Shown here in pieces: positions 63,975-64,000 of a stretch of DNA of 64,000 nucleotides. The number at the start of each line of letters is the position of its first letter. Position 1 is the stretch's first letter. Source of the DNA: Exophiala sp. HKRS030. Taxonomy: Eukaryota > Ascomycota > Eurotiomycetes > Chaetothyriales > Herpotrichiellaceae. Location of the stretch: contig JAHWDD010000005.1 of NCBI GenBank assembly GCA_023897205.1, forward strand, positions 2,418,001 to 2,482,000, given 5' to 3'. Made by a program: the position numbers and the translations under genes. Under the pieces are notes generated by a model. That model was not told the DNA's origin, made no database searches, and worked only from the letters and a program-made list of their open reading frames with translations.

Positions 63975-64000
63975 GGACGATGGAGTTTCTCGATATAGTC

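Larger units (their letters stand above)
63397..64000. other. repeat-rich right edge
   Basis: The final 604 bp hold a large GA minisatellite (63427-63596) and a CA/TC mixed microsatellite (63919-63974). No gene was recognised between or after them. Confidence 0.6.

Overview
The window is nuclear DNA of a filamentous ascomycete (Pezizomycotina). The evidence is dense housekeeping genes on both strands, short GT-AG introns (mostly 45-70 bp), a fungal-only gene set (Zn2Cys6 regulators, BEM3, MDM31, CYM1, SVP26) and a recurrent intergenic motif, TACTCCGTA. From memory this motif is common in Eurotiomycetes, but the class is an inference. I resolve 29 protein-coding genes, most with exon joins checked by codon phase. 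I see no rRNA, tRNA, CRISPR array or recognisable transposon.

Layout. 0-13.8 kb: BUD23 rRNA methyltransferase (-), NAA38 NatC subunit (+), PPZ-type phosphatase (+), CAC2 chromatin assembly factor (+), RAD2/XPG nuclease (+). 13.9-18.3 kb: a 2-oxoglutarate/Fe(II) oxygenase (-) divergent from a Zn2Cys6 regulator (+), the most cluster-like, accessory-looking piece. 18.4-28.5 kb: PIN-like carrier (-), BEM3 RhoGAP (-), a 2-kb gene-free stretch, HCNGP/SAP30BP-like protein (-). 28.7-35.1 kb: proteasome beta6 PRE7 (+), PNO1 (-), MDM31 (+), a BTB-coiled-coil protein (-). 35.9-42.5 kb: CYM1 (-), taxilin (+), nitronate monooxygenase (-). 43.5-51.8 kb: small Zn2Cys6 protein (-), POL31 (+), NAT9-like acetyltransferase (+), RPL38 (-), UBX4 (-), proteasome beta3 PUP3 (+). 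52.3-63.4 kb: NatB subunit NAA25/MDM20 (-), COX23 (-), ArsB-like transporter (+), SVP26 (+), TenA-like protein (-), short-chain dehydrogenase (+). The last 600 bp are simple repeats.

How the genes relate. Nine neighbouring pairs are divergent and share one intergenic region each. Ribosome biogenesis (BUD23, PNO1, RPL38), proteasome/Cdc48 function (PRE7, PUP3, UBX4), DNA replication and repair (POL31, RAD2, CAC2), N-terminal acetylation (NAA38, NAA25) and mitochondrial biogenesis (MDM31, CYM1, COX23) are all present, but interspersed rather than in operon-like groups. I found no clear undescribed multi-gene system. The items most worth a second look are the oxygenase/regulator pair, a His-Asp 9-bp minisatellite inside the PIN-like carrier, two candidate ubiquitin-interacting motifs in the RAD2 spacer, a Leu-to-Trp heptad repeat in the BTB protein, a start-codon-only first exon in PUP3, a start/stop-overlapping uORF in MDM31, and the TACTCCGTA motif.
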